Assembly: GCA_051954935.1 (NCBI GenBank)
Contig: JBQCHG010000024.1
Location: forward strand, 3,838-67,837
From: 66-474 sp051954935
GTDB taxonomy: Bacteria > Pseudomonadota > Gammaproteobacteria > Xanthomonadales > Rhodanobacteraceae
Direction: 5' to 3'
DNA length: 64,000 nt
Below the pieces are notes generated by a model. The model ran no database searches and was not told where the DNA came from. It worked only from the letters and a program-made list of their open reading frames with translations. Both the position numbers and the translations under genes were made by a program. Position 1 is the stretch's first letter, and every line of letters starts with the position of its first letter. Below, in pieces: positions 1 through 9,003 of the stretch.

Positions 1-2
1 GC

Positions 3-749
3 TCGATGGCCTGCCGCGCCGAGAGGAAAGGCGACCGCTGGATCGCCAACGGCTCGAAGATGTGGATCACCAACGGCCCGGACGCCGACGTGTTGCTGGT
101 CTACATGCGCACCTCGCCGCGCGCGGCGGGCAGCCGCTGCATGACTGCCTTCGTCGTCGAGAAGGGCATGAAGGGTTTCTCGACCGCGCAGAAGCTGGAC
201 AAGCTCGGCATGCGCGGCTCCAACACCTGCGAGCTGGTGTTCGACAACTGCGAGATCCCCGACGAGAACCGCATCGGCGAAATCGACGAAGGCGTGCGCG
301 TGCTGATGAGCGGGCTGGATACCGAGCGGCTGGTGCTCTCCGGCGGACCGATCGGCCTGATGCAGGCGGCGCTGGACGTCACCCTGCCCTACGTGCGCGA
401 GCGCAAGCAGTTCAACGCGCCGATCGGCACCTTCGAGATCATGCAGGCGAAAGTCGCCGACATGTACACCGCGCTGCAGGCCTCGCGCGCGTTCGCGTAC
501 ATGGTGGCGCAGCAATTCGACGAAGGCATCAAGTCGCGCATCGATCCCGCCTCATGCCTGTTGAACGCGTCCACCAGTGCGGTGAAGGTCGCGCTGGAAG
601 CGATCCAGGCGCTGGGCGGCAACGGCTACATCAACGAATTCCCCACCGGACGCATCCTGCGCGATGCCAAGCTCTACGAGATCGGCGCCGGCACCAACGA
701 GATCCGGCAGATGCTGATCGGCCGCGAGCTGTTCCACGGCAACGCGTGA
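3..749 (+). CDS. liuA: Isovaleryl-CoA dehydrogenase, C-terminal part (cut by left edge)
   Basis: This is the C-terminal two thirds of an acyl-CoA dehydrogenase; the gene begins before the window and position 3 is the first complete codon. The product is an FAD flavoenzyme that oxidises isovaleryl-CoA to 3-methylcrotonyl-CoA in leucine breakdown. WITNGPDAD in the middle domain and GLDTERLVLSGGP, the segment that carries the catalytic Glu in isovaleryl-CoA dehydrogenases, are both visible. Near the C-terminus YEIGAGTNEIR has Ala where most acyl-CoA dehydrogenases keep their Glu base, another isovaleryl-type trait. The downstream carboxylase, hydratase and lyase genes support the assignment. Confidence 0.93.
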   Translation, partial: SMACRAERKGDRWIANGSKMWITNGPDADVLLVYMRTSPRAAGSRCMTAFVVEKGMKGFSTAQKLDKLGMRGSNTCELVFDNCEIPDENRIGEIDEGVRVLMSGLDTERLVLSGGPIGLMQAALDVTLPYVRERKQFNAPIGTFEIMQAKVADMYTALQASRAFAYMVAQQFDEGIKSRIDPASCLLNASTSAVKVALEAIQALGGNGYINEFPTGRILRDAKLYEIGAGTNEIRQMLIGRELFHGNA

Positions 750-810
750 CCACGGCTATTCCCAGCCCTCGACGGAATCCGTAACATTCCCGCGGCGCCG
801 GGGTGGCGCC

Positions 811-838
811 GGCCGCAGGCAAACACGCGGCCTTCTTT
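811..838 (+). terminator. Probable terminator after liuA
   Basis: GGCCGC (811-816) and GCGGCC (827-832) form a hairpin followed by TTCTTT. A second inverted repeat, CGGCGCC/GGCGCCG at 793-811, lies just before it. The position 60-90 bases past the liuA stop and before the ribosome-binding site of the next gene fits termination. The T tract is imperfect. Confidence 0.45.
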
Positions 839-858
839 GCGCATCAGGGGGAAAACGC

Positions 859-2106
859 ATGACAACGATTCGAGGCGCCGGAGCCTTCGCTCTGGCCGCC
901 ATGACACTTTGCGTGCCGGCCGCGGGCTTTGCATCGAATGCCGGCAAGGGCATCGAATGCATGAACGGCGCTTCGGCCGTCCGCGTTTATTCGGTGGTCG
1001 ATCAGGACCGCATCGAGGCGCAGTACAACGGCGCGCAGGCGCAGCCTGGCGAGCCGCCAATGCGGGCAATGATGCCGCCGAACACGCCCATCGTGGCCGG
1101 AGCGGTCGGCGGCGCCATCGCCGGCCTGATCATCGAGAAAACCGCGGAGGCGTCAAACCGCCATTTTGCAGAAGACCATCTGAAACCGCTGCAGGATGGT
1201 ACGCATGCTCTCGATCTGCGCGGCGAACTGCAGGCGGCGGTACAAGATGGCGTGGCCGGCCTTGCCTGGGCTGATCCGGCGGCGTACACCGCGGTGAACG
1301 GCAAACTCGATCCGGTGTCCGTGCCGGCCGATGCCAAGGCGTGGATCGTGTTGAGGAGCCATTACGCGCTGTCGCCGGATTTCGCCGCGCTGGTCGTGCG
1401 CGGCGACCTGGAGTTCTATCGCCAGCAGCCCGGTGAAAGCAGTGATCGCTGGCGGACCCATCCGTGTTACGAGACCACGCTGGTCTACCAGTCGAAGGCA
1501 ATCGAGATCCCTGCCAAGACGGATGCCGATCGCGCACGGCTTGTTGCGGAGGAAAATGCCCATTGGGACCAGGCGGCAATCAATCGCGACATCCAGCGGA
1601 TAAACGATGCCGGTTACACCACCGATCCCGACATGCTCACTCTGCGCCGCACGGTGGCGGAACGCCTCCAGCAACACAAGCAGGCGCTGCAAGATGCGGA
1701 AGCGTCGAACTGGACCCCCGCGCAGCGAGCCGACTGGCTGGCTTCGGCCTGGGCGGGCAACAACGCGTCCGAACTGCAGTCCGCGATCGTCGAGGGCGGC
1801 CGTAACCTGGATGCGATGATGCGCAAGGCTTTCGGCCCGGCAGATGATCCTGTTGCCGCCGCTTCCGCCACGCCCCCGGCCGTCGACGCGACGGCAAGCA
1901 CGGCCGTCGCCTCGGCGGCGAGTCCCGCCCCCGCTGCAACCACGGGCCCGGCGACCGCTTCGATCGAGGGGATCGCTGCGACCTCCGGTGCCTCCGCTCC
2001 GGAAGCGAAGCCCGCGCGCACGGTGAGCATCGGAAAAGACGGCGATGTGTACTCGCTGCCGATCGAACAAGCGCTTGACGTAGGTCCATTCATCACCGGG
2101 CAATGA
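859..2106 (+). CDS. Secreted hypothetical protein with Ala/Pro-rich tail
   Basis: The 415-residue product is not recognised. The ATG follows an AGGGGGA Shine-Dalgarno at about 8 bases. Residues 1-25 look like a Sec signal peptide ending near AGFASNA. Around residues 75-95 there is a glycine-rich hydrophobic stretch (GAVGGAIAGLII) that could be a membrane or glycine-zipper segment. A soluble middle part follows, with charged, helix-prone sequence at about 215-310. Residues 335-390 are a low-complexity Ala/Pro/Ser/Thr stretch, probably disordered. The gene is monocistronic and convergent with the autotransporter downstream. A periplasmic or envelope location is inferred; no function can be assigned. 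Confidence 0.8.
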   Translation: MTTIRGAGAFALAAMTLCVPAAGFASNAGKGIECMNGASAVRVYSVVDQDRIEAQYNGAQAQPGEPPMRAMMPPNTPIVAGAVGGAIAGLIIEKTAEASNRHFAEDHLKPLQDGTHALDLRGELQAAVQDGVAGLAWADPAAYTAVNGKLDPVSVPADAKAWIVLRSHYALSPDFAALVVRGDLEFYRQQPGESSDRWRTHPCYETTLVYQSKAIEIPAKTDADRARLVAEENAHWDQAAINRDIQRINDAGYTTDPDMLTLRRTVAERLQQHKQALQDAEASNWTPAQRADWLASAWAGNNASELQSAIVEGGRNLDAMMRKAFGPADDPVAAASATPPAVDATASTAVASAASPAPAATTGPATASIEGIAATSGASAPEAKPARTVSIGKDGDVYSLPIEQALDVGPFITGQ

Positions 2107-2110
2107 CCGC

Positions 2111-2140
2111 ATCGGGCCGCGACTTCGGTAGCGGCCCGAT
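2111..2140. terminator. Hairpin between convergent genes
   Basis: ATCGGGCCGC and GCGGCCCGAT form a perfect 10-bp stem with a 10-base loop, starting 5 bases after the stop codon at 2106 and about 58 bases from the convergent autotransporter stop. There is no long T tract, so it may be a weak bidirectional terminator. Confidence 0.5.
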
Positions 2141-2197
2141 TCCGGCCCGCGCGCGAACCATCCGCCACGGTGAATTGAAGCTTTAGGCGCGCGCATT

Positions 2198-4993
2198 TCA
2201 GAACGCGGCGCCCCATTGCAGGAACAGTTCACGATCGCGCCCGTATTGCGCATCGAGCAATTGCGCATCCGCACGCAGCCAGGTGTCCGGCGTCAACTGC
2301 AGCACCGCCGTGCCGCCGAAGTCCGCCCCGTAACGCGACAGGCCGATGCCCGCGAGCGGCAGCCACTGGTCGAGGCCGGTGAAGCTCGCCTCGAAGTCGC
2401 CGCCGCGCAGCGACCAGGTGCGCTGCCATTGCGCATAAGCACCGAGGCCCAGCCGACGGCCTCCGGACAGAGACCAATCCCCGCCGGCGCGCACGCCCAG
2501 CCCGCCCTGCGAGCGCGACAGATCCTGCGGCGCGGATTCCAGCCCGAATCCGGCGCCGCCGGCTTCCGCGAAAGCATCGCGGTGCAAGGTGGCGTGATCC
2601 AGCTCCGCATAGGGTGTGATGCGGAGCGTGCCGACTTGCAGATGCACGCCGCTTTCGGCATGGCTGTCGAGATAGCCGCCGCGGTATTCGGTACCGGCAG
2701 GCAACATGAAATTGCCCAGCTGCAGATAGCGGCGGATGTCCTGCCGATAACGGCCGGTGGCGAGGCGCCCCTGTGCGTACCATGCGCCGTCCAGCCAGCC
2801 GGCATACAGCGTCGCATCACTGGTCCAGTCGCGGTTGCGATCCGCGCCACCGTCCAGCCAGCCCAGCCCGCCGCTCTGGCCGAGCGCGTAGCCGGCCACG
2901 AAGTGCGAACCGAAGCGCCGGTCGGTGCCGACCATCGTTCCGTTCATCTGGTAGGCGATATTCGAGTAGCCGGCTTGGGCAAGCTGGCCCTGGCCACCGA
3001 TGTGCTGGGTCCACGCGCCGCTCGCGCCGTCGCCGAGCACGTCGAAACGCTGCGACATCGCCTGGTTGCGCACGTCCATGGCCTGGAACGCGAGCGCCGC
3101 GCTCGCCGCATGCAGTTGCCCGGACCGGCTCTCCAAGGATTGCTGCAGAACGTCCAACGTCCCGGTGTGCTCGAGCGCGCCGGCGCCGGCGATGAAACCC
3201 GGAGCGATGGATGTAGCGCCCGTCGTCGCAAGCTGGCCGTTGATCTGGTTGAAGGCGCCCTGCACGCGCACCGCCGCCGAAAGCGATGCCGCGCTGTAGG
3301 CCATCGCCGGGACTGCCGTGACATTGACCTGCTGCACGTTCAACCACGCGTCATTGGCGTCGTAGTCGAGCGTGGCGGTGAGCAGCACGCTCGACGCCGT
3401 GTCGAGCGCGGAGAAGGTCCCGGTCAGGCCGCCGCCGGCGGTCAGCACGTCCGTGTGCGAATTCGCGACGTATCCCTGGTTCACCTGGTAGACGTACAGA
3501 TCGCCGCCGGACAGCGTGGCCGTGCCGGTCACGCGCAGCGCCGAGCCCAGCGATACCGAGAGGCGGCCACCGCTCTGCACGTAGTTGCCGCCGATCCGCG
3601 TGTCGCTCGTGCCCACCTGCAGCACGCCGGAGTTGGTTACGTTGCCCCCGATGCTCGGCGCAATGAGCGTGCCCTGCGCAGCTATCGTGGCGTCGGAGGC
3701 GAGCGATACCGCGCTCAGCGTGCCACCCTGAACTTGCGTCATGCCGCTGTAGCTGGAAGGCTGCGTCAGGTTGAGCGTGCCGGGGCCCTGCATGATCAGG
3801 CCGCCGGCACCGGAGATCGGATTGTTCCAGTTCGAGCTCCCGCTGAAACTGACGGTGACATCCCCCCAGTCGAAGCGCGCAGGGCCATTTACCGCGCGGC
3901 CAACGTCCAGCTCACCGTAACCGAAGGTCGGATTCGGCTGCGAGCCGCCCAGCGGATCGGCGGTCCCGAGCAGCGTCTGCCGGACGAGGTCGTTGCTGAA
4001 GTACGGATAGGCCTGCCACACCAGTGCGGCTGCGCCCGAGACCTGCGGTGCGGCGAACGAGGTGCCCTCGACGATGTAGTAGGACGGATTGGTCGTGGTT
4101 GCAGTGGCGTTCTTGTCCAGCACGATCACGTCGCCCGGCGCCGCCAGGCAATATTTCATGGCGATGCCGCACTTGTTGGAATAGCTGTCGAGCTGGCTCG
4201 GGTTGTTGCTGTTGACGGCCACCGCGACCAGCCAGCCCTTTTCCAGATCCGGCGCAACGCTGGGCAGCGCAGCAATGGTGCTGGGGTTTGCCTGCGAATC
4301 GTTGCCGGCGGCGAACACCACCAACCCGCCGTTCTGGACGAAGGGGCTGTAGGCGGCATCGAACGCCTGGTTCACGCTGGTGCTCGTGGTGTCCCAAGTG
4401 ATACCGCCCCAGGAGTTGTTCATCACCTTGACGCCGGCGCTGATCAGGTCACTGTTGACCTGCTGGAAAAACTGCGCGTCCGACACGGTGACGGTGGCCG
4501 GCGGCGTGCTGCCGTTGTCGTCGGGCGCGTTGTCGGAAATGATACGGGCCGACACCAGGTTCGCGCCGGGCGCAATGCCGCCGGGAAATTGGCCGAACGA
4601 AGTGCCGGCGGCGATCTCCGATACCCAGGTGCCGTGCCCCACCACATCGTCTATCGAAGTGTTGTTTTGCGTCGGGTCGACGTAAATCAGTTCCTGCAGA
4701 ACGCGGCCTGCAACCGTAGGGTTGCTCCGCATGATCCCGCTGTCCACCACGCCGATCGTCACGCCCTTGCCGGTGTAGCCCGCGTTGTGCGCGGCATAGG
4801 TATTGGTGATTGCGAGCTGCGCATCGAACGGCGGCTGCGTCCCCGATGCTGGCGGAGGCGGTGGGGGCGGCGGAGTGGAGGACGGTCTGACGTTGCTGTT
4901 GCCGCCGCCTCCCCCGCATGCGCTCAAGCTCAATAGCAAAAGCGCAACGATGCCGCTGCGGCCGCACCCCGGAATCCGACGGAACGTCTCCAC
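2198..4993 (-). CDS. Autotransporter subtilisin-like serine protease
   Basis: A 931-residue type Va autotransporter. I chose the GTG at 4993 because it follows AGGGGA at 7 bases and gives a proper signal sequence; longer in-frame starts would overlap the divergent thiolase gene. Residues 1-26 form a signal ending in the lipobox-like LSLSAC, followed by glycines and eight prolines. The S8 triad is intact: Asp near 84 (GVVDSGIM), His near 120 (VVGHGTW) and Ser near 310 (GTSFAAPQVSG). A glycine-rich strand-loop-strand passenger follows (GTLNLTQPSSYSG). The last 270 residues are a beta-barrel ending in Phe. The protease is probably exposed on or released from the cell surface; its substrate is unknown. 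The gene interrupts an otherwise catabolic neighbourhood. Confidence 0.92.
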   Translation of the reverse strand: METFRRIPGCGRSGIVALLLLSLSACGGGGGNSNVRPSSTPPPPPPPPASGTQPPFDAQLAITNTYAAHNAGYTGKGVTIGVVDSGIMRSNPTVAGRVLQELIYVDPTQNNTSIDDVVGHGTWVSEIAAGTSFGQFPGGIAPGANLVSARIISDNAPDDNGSTPPATVTVSDAQFFQQVNSDLISAGVKVMNNSWGGITWDTTSTSVNQAFDAAYSPFVQNGGLVVFAAGNDSQANPSTIAALPSVAPDLEKGWLVAVAVNSNNPSQLDSYSNKCGIAMKYCLAAPGDVIVLDKNATATTTNPSYYIVEGTSFAAPQVSGAAALVWQAYPYFSNDLVRQTLLGTADPLGGSQPNPTFGYGELDVGRAVNGPARFDWGDVTVSFSGSSNWNNPISGAGGLIMQGPGTLNLTQPSSYSGMTQVQGGTLSAVSLASDATIAAQGTLIAPSIGGNVTNSGVLQVGTSDTRIGGNYVQSGGRLSVSLGSALRVTGTATLSGGDLYVYQVNQGYVANSHTDVLTAGGGLTGTFSALDTASSVLLTATLDYDANDAWLNVQQVNVTAVPAMAYSAASLSAAVRVQGAFNQINGQLATTGATSIAPGFIAGAGALEHTGTLDVLQQSLESRSGQLHAASAALAFQAMDVRNQAMSQRFDVLGDGASGAWTQHIGGQGQLAQAGYSNIAYQMNGTMVGTDRRFGSHFVAGYALGQSGGLGWLDGGADRNRDWTSDATLYAGWLDGAWYAQGRLATGRYRQDIRRYLQLGNFMLPAGTEYRGGYLDSHAESGVHLQVGTLRITPYAELDHATLHRDAFAEAGGAGFGLESAPQDLSRSQGGLGVRAGGDWSLSGGRRLGLGAYAQWQRTWSLRGGDFEASFTGLDQWLPLAGIGLSRYGADFGGTAVLQLTPDTWLRADAQLLDAQYGRDRELFLQWGAAF

Positions 4994-5144
4994 GACCTGT
5001 TCCCCTGCAGACGAGTGATTTGCCTCCCCGACGCGATCATACGAGCAAGCCCGCACCGCGGCGATCCGGTCGGGACGGGAGCGTTGCCGCACCGCAACAT
5101 CCGGCGCATAATCGGACGATCCCCCGATCCAGCCGGAGTTCCCG

Positions 5145-6323
5145 ATGTCCGATTCCGTCGTGATCGTAGGTGCCAAGCGCACCGCGATCGGTTCTTTCCT
5201 CGGCCAGTTCACCGGCGTTCCGACACCCACGCTGGGTGCCACCGCCATTCGCGCCGCGTTGCAGCAATCCGGAATCGCGCCCGCCGACGTCTCGGAAGTC
5301 TTCATGGGCTGCGTGCTGCCCGCGAACCTGGGCCAGGCTCCCGCGCGCCAGGCCTCGCTCGGCGCCGGCCTACCGGTTTCGACCGGCTGCACCACCGTCA
5401 ACAAGGTGTGCGGTTCGGGCATGAAGGCGATCATGCTGGGGCACGACCTGATCAAGGCCGGTTCCGCGCAGGTCGTGGTCGCCGGCGGCATGGAATCCAT
5501 GACCAACGCGCCGCACATGGTTGCCGCACGCACGGGCATCCGCTACGGCGATGCGCCGCTGGTGGACCACATGGCATGGGACGGCCTGACCAATCCGTAT
5601 GACGGCCGCGCGATGGGCGTATTCGCCGAGCAGTGCGTGGACAAGTATTCGTTCACCCGCGAAGAACAGGATGCGTTCTCCGCAGAGTCGGTGAAGCGGG
5701 CGCTGGCCGCCCAGCAATCAGGCGTACTGAAGGATGAGATCGCGCCGGTCACGGTGAAGGGCCGCAAGGGCGAAACCGTTGTTGATACCGACGAAGAGCC
5801 CGCGCGCTGCGATCTTTCGAAGATCCCGACGCTGAAACCCGCGTTCAAGAAGGAAGGCGGCAGCGTGACCGCGGCGAGTTCGTCCAAGATTTCCGACGGC
5901 GCGGCGGCCACGGTGCTGATCGGCGAAGCCGAAGCCAAACGCCGCGGCCTGCAGCCGCTCGGCCGAATCGTGGCGCACGCCACGCATTCGCAGGAGCCGG
6001 AAGGTTTCACCACGGCACCCGTGCATGCGATCCGCAAGCTGCTCGAGAAGACCGGCTGGAAGATCGAGGACGTGGATCTGTTCGAGATCAACGAGGCGTT
6101 TGCCGTGGTCGCGATGGCGCCAATACGCGAATTGGGCATCCCTCACGGGAAGCTCAACGTCAACGGCGGTGCCTGCGCGCTGGGTCACCCGATCGGGGCG
6201 ACGGGTGCGCGGCTGGTAGTCAGCCTGCTGAATGCGATGCGCGTGCGCGGCGTCAAGCGCGGCGTGGCGGCGCTTTGCATCGGCGGCGGCGAGGCCACCG
6301 CAATTGCGCTCGAACGCGAATAG
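5145..6323 (+). CDS. Acetyl-CoA C-acetyltransferase (thiolase)
   Basis: A 392-residue thiolase that cleaves acetoacetyl-CoA to two acetyl-CoA or condenses them. The ATG follows GGAG at 7 bases. Family landmarks are the acylated Cys in VNKVCGSGMKAI, the NEAFA motif, the GGACALGHPIGATGAR block and the catalytic C-terminal Cys in CIGGGEAT. Its length is normal. Lying among liu genes, it most likely handles the acetoacetate-derived end product of leucine degradation, although a polyhydroxybutyrate or isoleucine role cannot be excluded. The divergent autotransporter starts 151 bases away, so the two share a promoter region. Confidence 0.93.
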   Translation: MSDSVVIVGAKRTAIGSFLGQFTGVPTPTLGATAIRAALQQSGIAPADVSEVFMGCVLPANLGQAPARQASLGAGLPVSTGCTTVNKVCGSGMKAIMLGHDLIKAGSAQVVVAGGMESMTNAPHMVAARTGIRYGDAPLVDHMAWDGLTNPYDGRAMGVFAEQCVDKYSFTREEQDAFSAESVKRALAAQQSGVLKDEIAPVTVKGRKGETVVDTDEEPARCDLSKIPTLKPAFKKEGGSVTAASSSKISDGAAATVLIGEAEAKRRGLQPLGRIVAHATHSQEPEGFTTAPVHAIRKLLEKTGWKIEDVDLFEINEAFAVVAMAPIRELGIPHGKLNVNGGACALGHPIGATGARLVVSLLNAMRVRGVKRGVAALCIGGGEATAIALERE

Positions 6324-6440
6324 ATGATCGCCGTCTGAATGCCGGTGCAATTGTTTCAGTCACCAGTAGCGGTTTTTTCGTATTCGCGGTTTAATGTTAG
6401 GGCCAAATTCATTGGCATCCACGGCTCGGAGACTTTTCCC

Positions 6441-6692
6441 ATGAAATTGACTCGTATCGTTCTTGCGTCGGCACTGGTTGTCGCACTCGGCGCGTGCAGT
6501 GGCAACAATGGGCAGAATGAAAATGGTGCTGCCACCCCGGCGACCACTGCCGCTCCGGCTACGGCCAGCACCGCACCTGCGGCGCCGGCGCCGGCGTCCA
6601 CGGCAATGAAGCCGCCGGCCGCTTCGACTGCAGCAGCCCCGGCTGCGCCATCGACGGCAGCCAAGCCAGCCAAGACCTCCAGCGGCGGCTGA
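6441..6692 (+). CDS. Small lipoprotein, Ala/Pro-rich
   Basis: An 83-residue lipoprotein. The start at 6441 is preferred because GGAG lies 10 bases upstream and a classic lipoprotein signal follows (hydrophobic core ending VALGAC, Cys about residue 18). The mature part is almost entirely Ala, Pro, Thr and Ser and probably disordered. Its leader is nearly the same as that of the lipoprotein at 6874 (MKLTRIVLASALVVALGACS versus MKFTRTLLASALVLALAACS), so the two signals are related, while the mature parts differ completely. It has its own strong terminator. A periplasm-spanning or cell-wall-associated linker is a guess. Confidence 0.75.
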   Translation: MKLTRIVLASALVVALGACSGNNGQNENGAATPATTAAPATASTAPAAPAPASTAMKPPAASTAAAPAAPSTAAKPAKTSSGG

Positions 6693-6718
6693 TAGCTGTA
6701 CGAAGCAGTTGTTCCCGG

Positions 6719-6755
6719 ATCGCGCGCGTTGCATGCAGCGCGCGCGATTTTTTTT
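6719..6755 (+). terminator. Strong intrinsic terminator
   Basis: ATCGCGCGCG and CGCGCGCGAT form a stem of about 10 bp directly followed by eight T residues (6748-6755), 27 bases after the stop of the lipoprotein gene. Confidence 0.9.
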
Positions 6756-6873
6756 GGCCTCTCACCTGTATGGTCGCCGTCCGGAAGCATTCGCCGATAT
6801 GGCAATGGCGCATGCATTCCGATTTAATAGCCGCGCCAGATTTTGGCATCCATGGCAATCAGGAGAGCGTTAG

Positions 6874-7266
6874 ATGAAGTTCACCCGCACCCTTCTCGCT
6901 TCCGCGCTGGTATTGGCGTTGGCTGCATGCAGCAACCCGTCCGACAAGGCGCAGGATGCCCAGCAATCCGCGGCCGACGCGCAGCAATCCGCGCAGGAGG
7001 CCCAGCAGGCTGCCGACCAGAGCCAGAGCCCGGCCGCCAACCAGGCCGCCTCGCAGGCGCAGCAGTCGGCCGACCAGGCTGCCGCGGATGCCCAGCAGGC
7101 GCAGCAGGACAGCGCGAATGCAATGCAGCCGAGCGGCCAGACCGCCGGCAGCGCGGCCGACGCCGCCGCGCAGGCCACCGACAACGCTTCGGCTTCCGCA
7201 GATCAGGCCAAGGACAATGCCGAAGCCGCGAAGGAGGCCGCCAAAGGCAGCAGCAGCGGCCACTGA
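6874..7266 (+). CDS. Small lipoprotein, Ala/Gln-rich coiled coil
   Basis: A 130-residue lipoprotein with AGGAGAG upstream of the ATG. The signal ends ALAAC with the acylated Cys about residue 18. The mature chain repeats AQQSA, ADQAQ and similar units built of Ala, Gln, Asp and Ser, giving strong helix or coiled-coil propensity, reminiscent of small outer-membrane lipoproteins such as Lpp or of alanine-rich stress proteins, although no family can be named. It is a partial paralogue, in the leader only, of the gene at 6441. It ends at its own terminator. Confidence 0.8.
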   Translation: MKFTRTLLASALVLALAACSNPSDKAQDAQQSAADAQQSAQEAQQAADQSQSPAANQAASQAQQSADQAAADAQQAQQDSANAMQPSGQTAGSAADAAAQATDNASASADQAKDNAEAAKEAAKGSSSGH

Positions 7267-7285
7267 TCCCCGTTCCTCGCGTCAA

Positions 7286-7319
7286 GAAAAAACCGGTCGC
7301 CCGAGGCGGCCGGTTTTTT
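7286..7319 (+). terminator. Intrinsic terminator
   Basis: AAAAAACCGG...CCGGTTTTTT hairpin with a GC-rich stem (ACCGGTCGCC against GGCGGCCGGT, imperfect) and A/T tracts on both sides, 20 bases after the lipoprotein stop. The symmetry would also allow function on the minus strand. Confidence 0.85.
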
Positions 7320-7383
7320 GATGGCTGGCACAAAGCCGTGCGCTTGTGTTTGCATGCAACGTCGCCCGTAATGGACCTCCGGC

Positions 7384-8991
7384 ATGCCTGTCCTCGAATC
7401 CCGCATTGATGCAAGGACCACTGAGTTCCGCGCCAACGCGGATCGCCTGCAGGCACTTGTCGCCGATCTGAAAGAGCAGCTGGAGCGTGCGGCGGCCGGC
7501 GGCGGAGAAAAAGCGCGCGAGAAGCACGTCGCGCGCGGCAAGCTTCTGCCGCGAGAGCGCATCCGCGCCCTGCTCGATCCGGGTTCGCCGTTCCTGGAGC
7601 TGTCGCCACTGGCCGCACATGGAATGTACGACGACGCCGCGCCGGCAGCGGGTCTCATCACCGGCATCGGCCGCGTACACGGGCAGGAAGTCGTGGTCGT
7701 CGCCAACGATGCCACGGTGAAAGGCGGCACGTATTTCCCGATGACCGTGAAGAAGCACCTGCGCGCGCAGGAAGTGGCGCTGGAGAATCGCCTGCCCTGC
7801 GTGTATCTGGTGGATTCCGGCGGAGCGTTCCTGCCGATGCAGGACGAGGTATTCCCGGACAAGGAACACTTCGGCCGCATCTTCTACAACCAGGCCCGCA
7901 TGTCCTCGCTCGGCATCGCCCAGGTCGCGGTGGTGATGGGCTCCTGCACCGCCGGGGGCGCCTACGTGCCGGCCATGAGCGACGAGACGATCATCGTCAA
8001 GCAGCAGGGCACGATCTTCCTCGGCGGCCCACCGCTGGTGAAAGCCGCGACCGGCGAAGTGGTGGATGCCGAAGCGCTCGGTGGCGCGGACGTCCATACG
8101 TCCATTTCGGGCGTGGCCGATCATTACGCCGAAAACGACGCACACGCGCTCGGCATCGCCCGCGACATCGTCGCCAACCTCAATCGCAGGAAAATGATTT
8201 CGCTGGAACGGCGCGACACGCGCGAACCCAAATACGCGGCCAGCGAACTCTACGGCGTGATCCCGCAGGACACCCGCCTGCCCTTCGACGTGCGCGAGGT
8301 GATCGCGCGGATCGTGGACGGATCGGAATTCCACGAGTTCAAGGCACGCTACGGCAAGACGCTGGTCACCGGTTTCGCGCACATCCACGGCTATCCGGTC
8401 GGCATCATCGCCAACAACGGCATCCTGTTCTCCGAGAGCGCGCTCAAGGGCACGCACTTCATCGAGCTGTGCAACCAGCGCGGCGTGCCGCTGGTGTTCC
8501 TGCAGAACATCACCGGCTTCATGGTGGGCAAGAAGTACGAGCAGGCGGGCATCGCCAAGGACGGCGCCAAGATGGTGACCGCGGTGGCGTGCACTTCGGT
8601 GCCGAAGTTCACGGTCATCATCGGCGGCAGTTTCGGCGCCGGCAATTACGCCATGTGCGGCCGTGCCTACGGCGCGCGCTTCCTGTGGATGTGGCCGAAC
8701 TCTCGCATCAGCGTGATGGGCGGCGAGCAGGCCGCATCCGTGCTCGCCACGGTCAAGCGCGACGGCATCGAGGCCGCCGGCAAGTCATGGCCGAAGGACG
8801 AGGAAGAAGCGTTCAAGTCGCCGATCCGCGAGCAATACGAGCGCCAAGGCCATCCGTATTACGCCACCGCCCGTTTGTGGGACGACGGGGTCATCGACCC
8901 GGCCGACACCCGCCGCGTGCTGGGACTCGCAATCTCCGCCTCGCTCAATGCGCCGATCGAGGAGGCGCGGTACGGCGTATTCCGGATGTAG
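7384..8991 (+). CDS. liuB: Methylcrotonyl-CoA carboxylase, carboxyltransferase (beta) subunit
   Basis: A 535-residue acyl-CoA carboxyltransferase subunit. With the biotin subunit (12045-14045) it carboxylates 3-methylcrotonyl-CoA to 3-methylglutaconyl-CoA. The N-terminal crotonase-like half contains GGAFLPMQDEVFPDKEHFGR, characteristic of methylcrotonyl rather than propionyl-CoA carboxylases, and GSCTAGGAYVPAMSDE. The C-terminal half contains FLQNITGFMVGKKYE and GGSFGAGNYAMCGRA. Length matches the family. It is separated from its partner subunit by the iron operon and liuC. The following gene is convergent and begins only 12 bases after its stop. Confidence 0.96.
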   Translation: MPVLESRIDARTTEFRANADRLQALVADLKEQLERAAAGGGEKAREKHVARGKLLPRERIRALLDPGSPFLELSPLAAHGMYDDAAPAAGLITGIGRVHGQEVVVVANDATVKGGTYFPMTVKKHLRAQEVALENRLPCVYLVDSGGAFLPMQDEVFPDKEHFGRIFYNQARMSSLGIAQVAVVMGSCTAGGAYVPAMSDETIIVKQQGTIFLGGPPLVKAATGEVVDAEALGGADVHTSISGVADHYAENDAHALGIARDIVANLNRRKMISLERRDTREPKYAASELYGVIPQDTRLPFDVREVIARIVDGSEFHEFKARYGKTLVTGFAHIHGYPVGIIANNGILFSESALKGTHFIELCNQRGVPLVFLQNITGFMVGKKYEQAGIAKDGAKMVTAVACTSVPKFTVIIGGSFGAGNYAMCGRAYGARFLWMWPNSRISVMGGEQAASVLATVKRDGIEAAGKSWPKDEEEAFKSPIREQYERQGHPYYATARLWDDGVIDPADTRRVLGLAISASLNAPIEEARYGVFRM

Positions 8992-9003
8992 GAGCGCTTT
9001 GCT

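Noticed and set aside
2216..4936. A 906-codon open frame antisense to the autotransporter
   Set aside because: It is a shadow of GC-rich codon bias. Its translation is Arg/Ala-rich without domains, while the minus strand encodes a complete autotransporter with all catalytic motifs.
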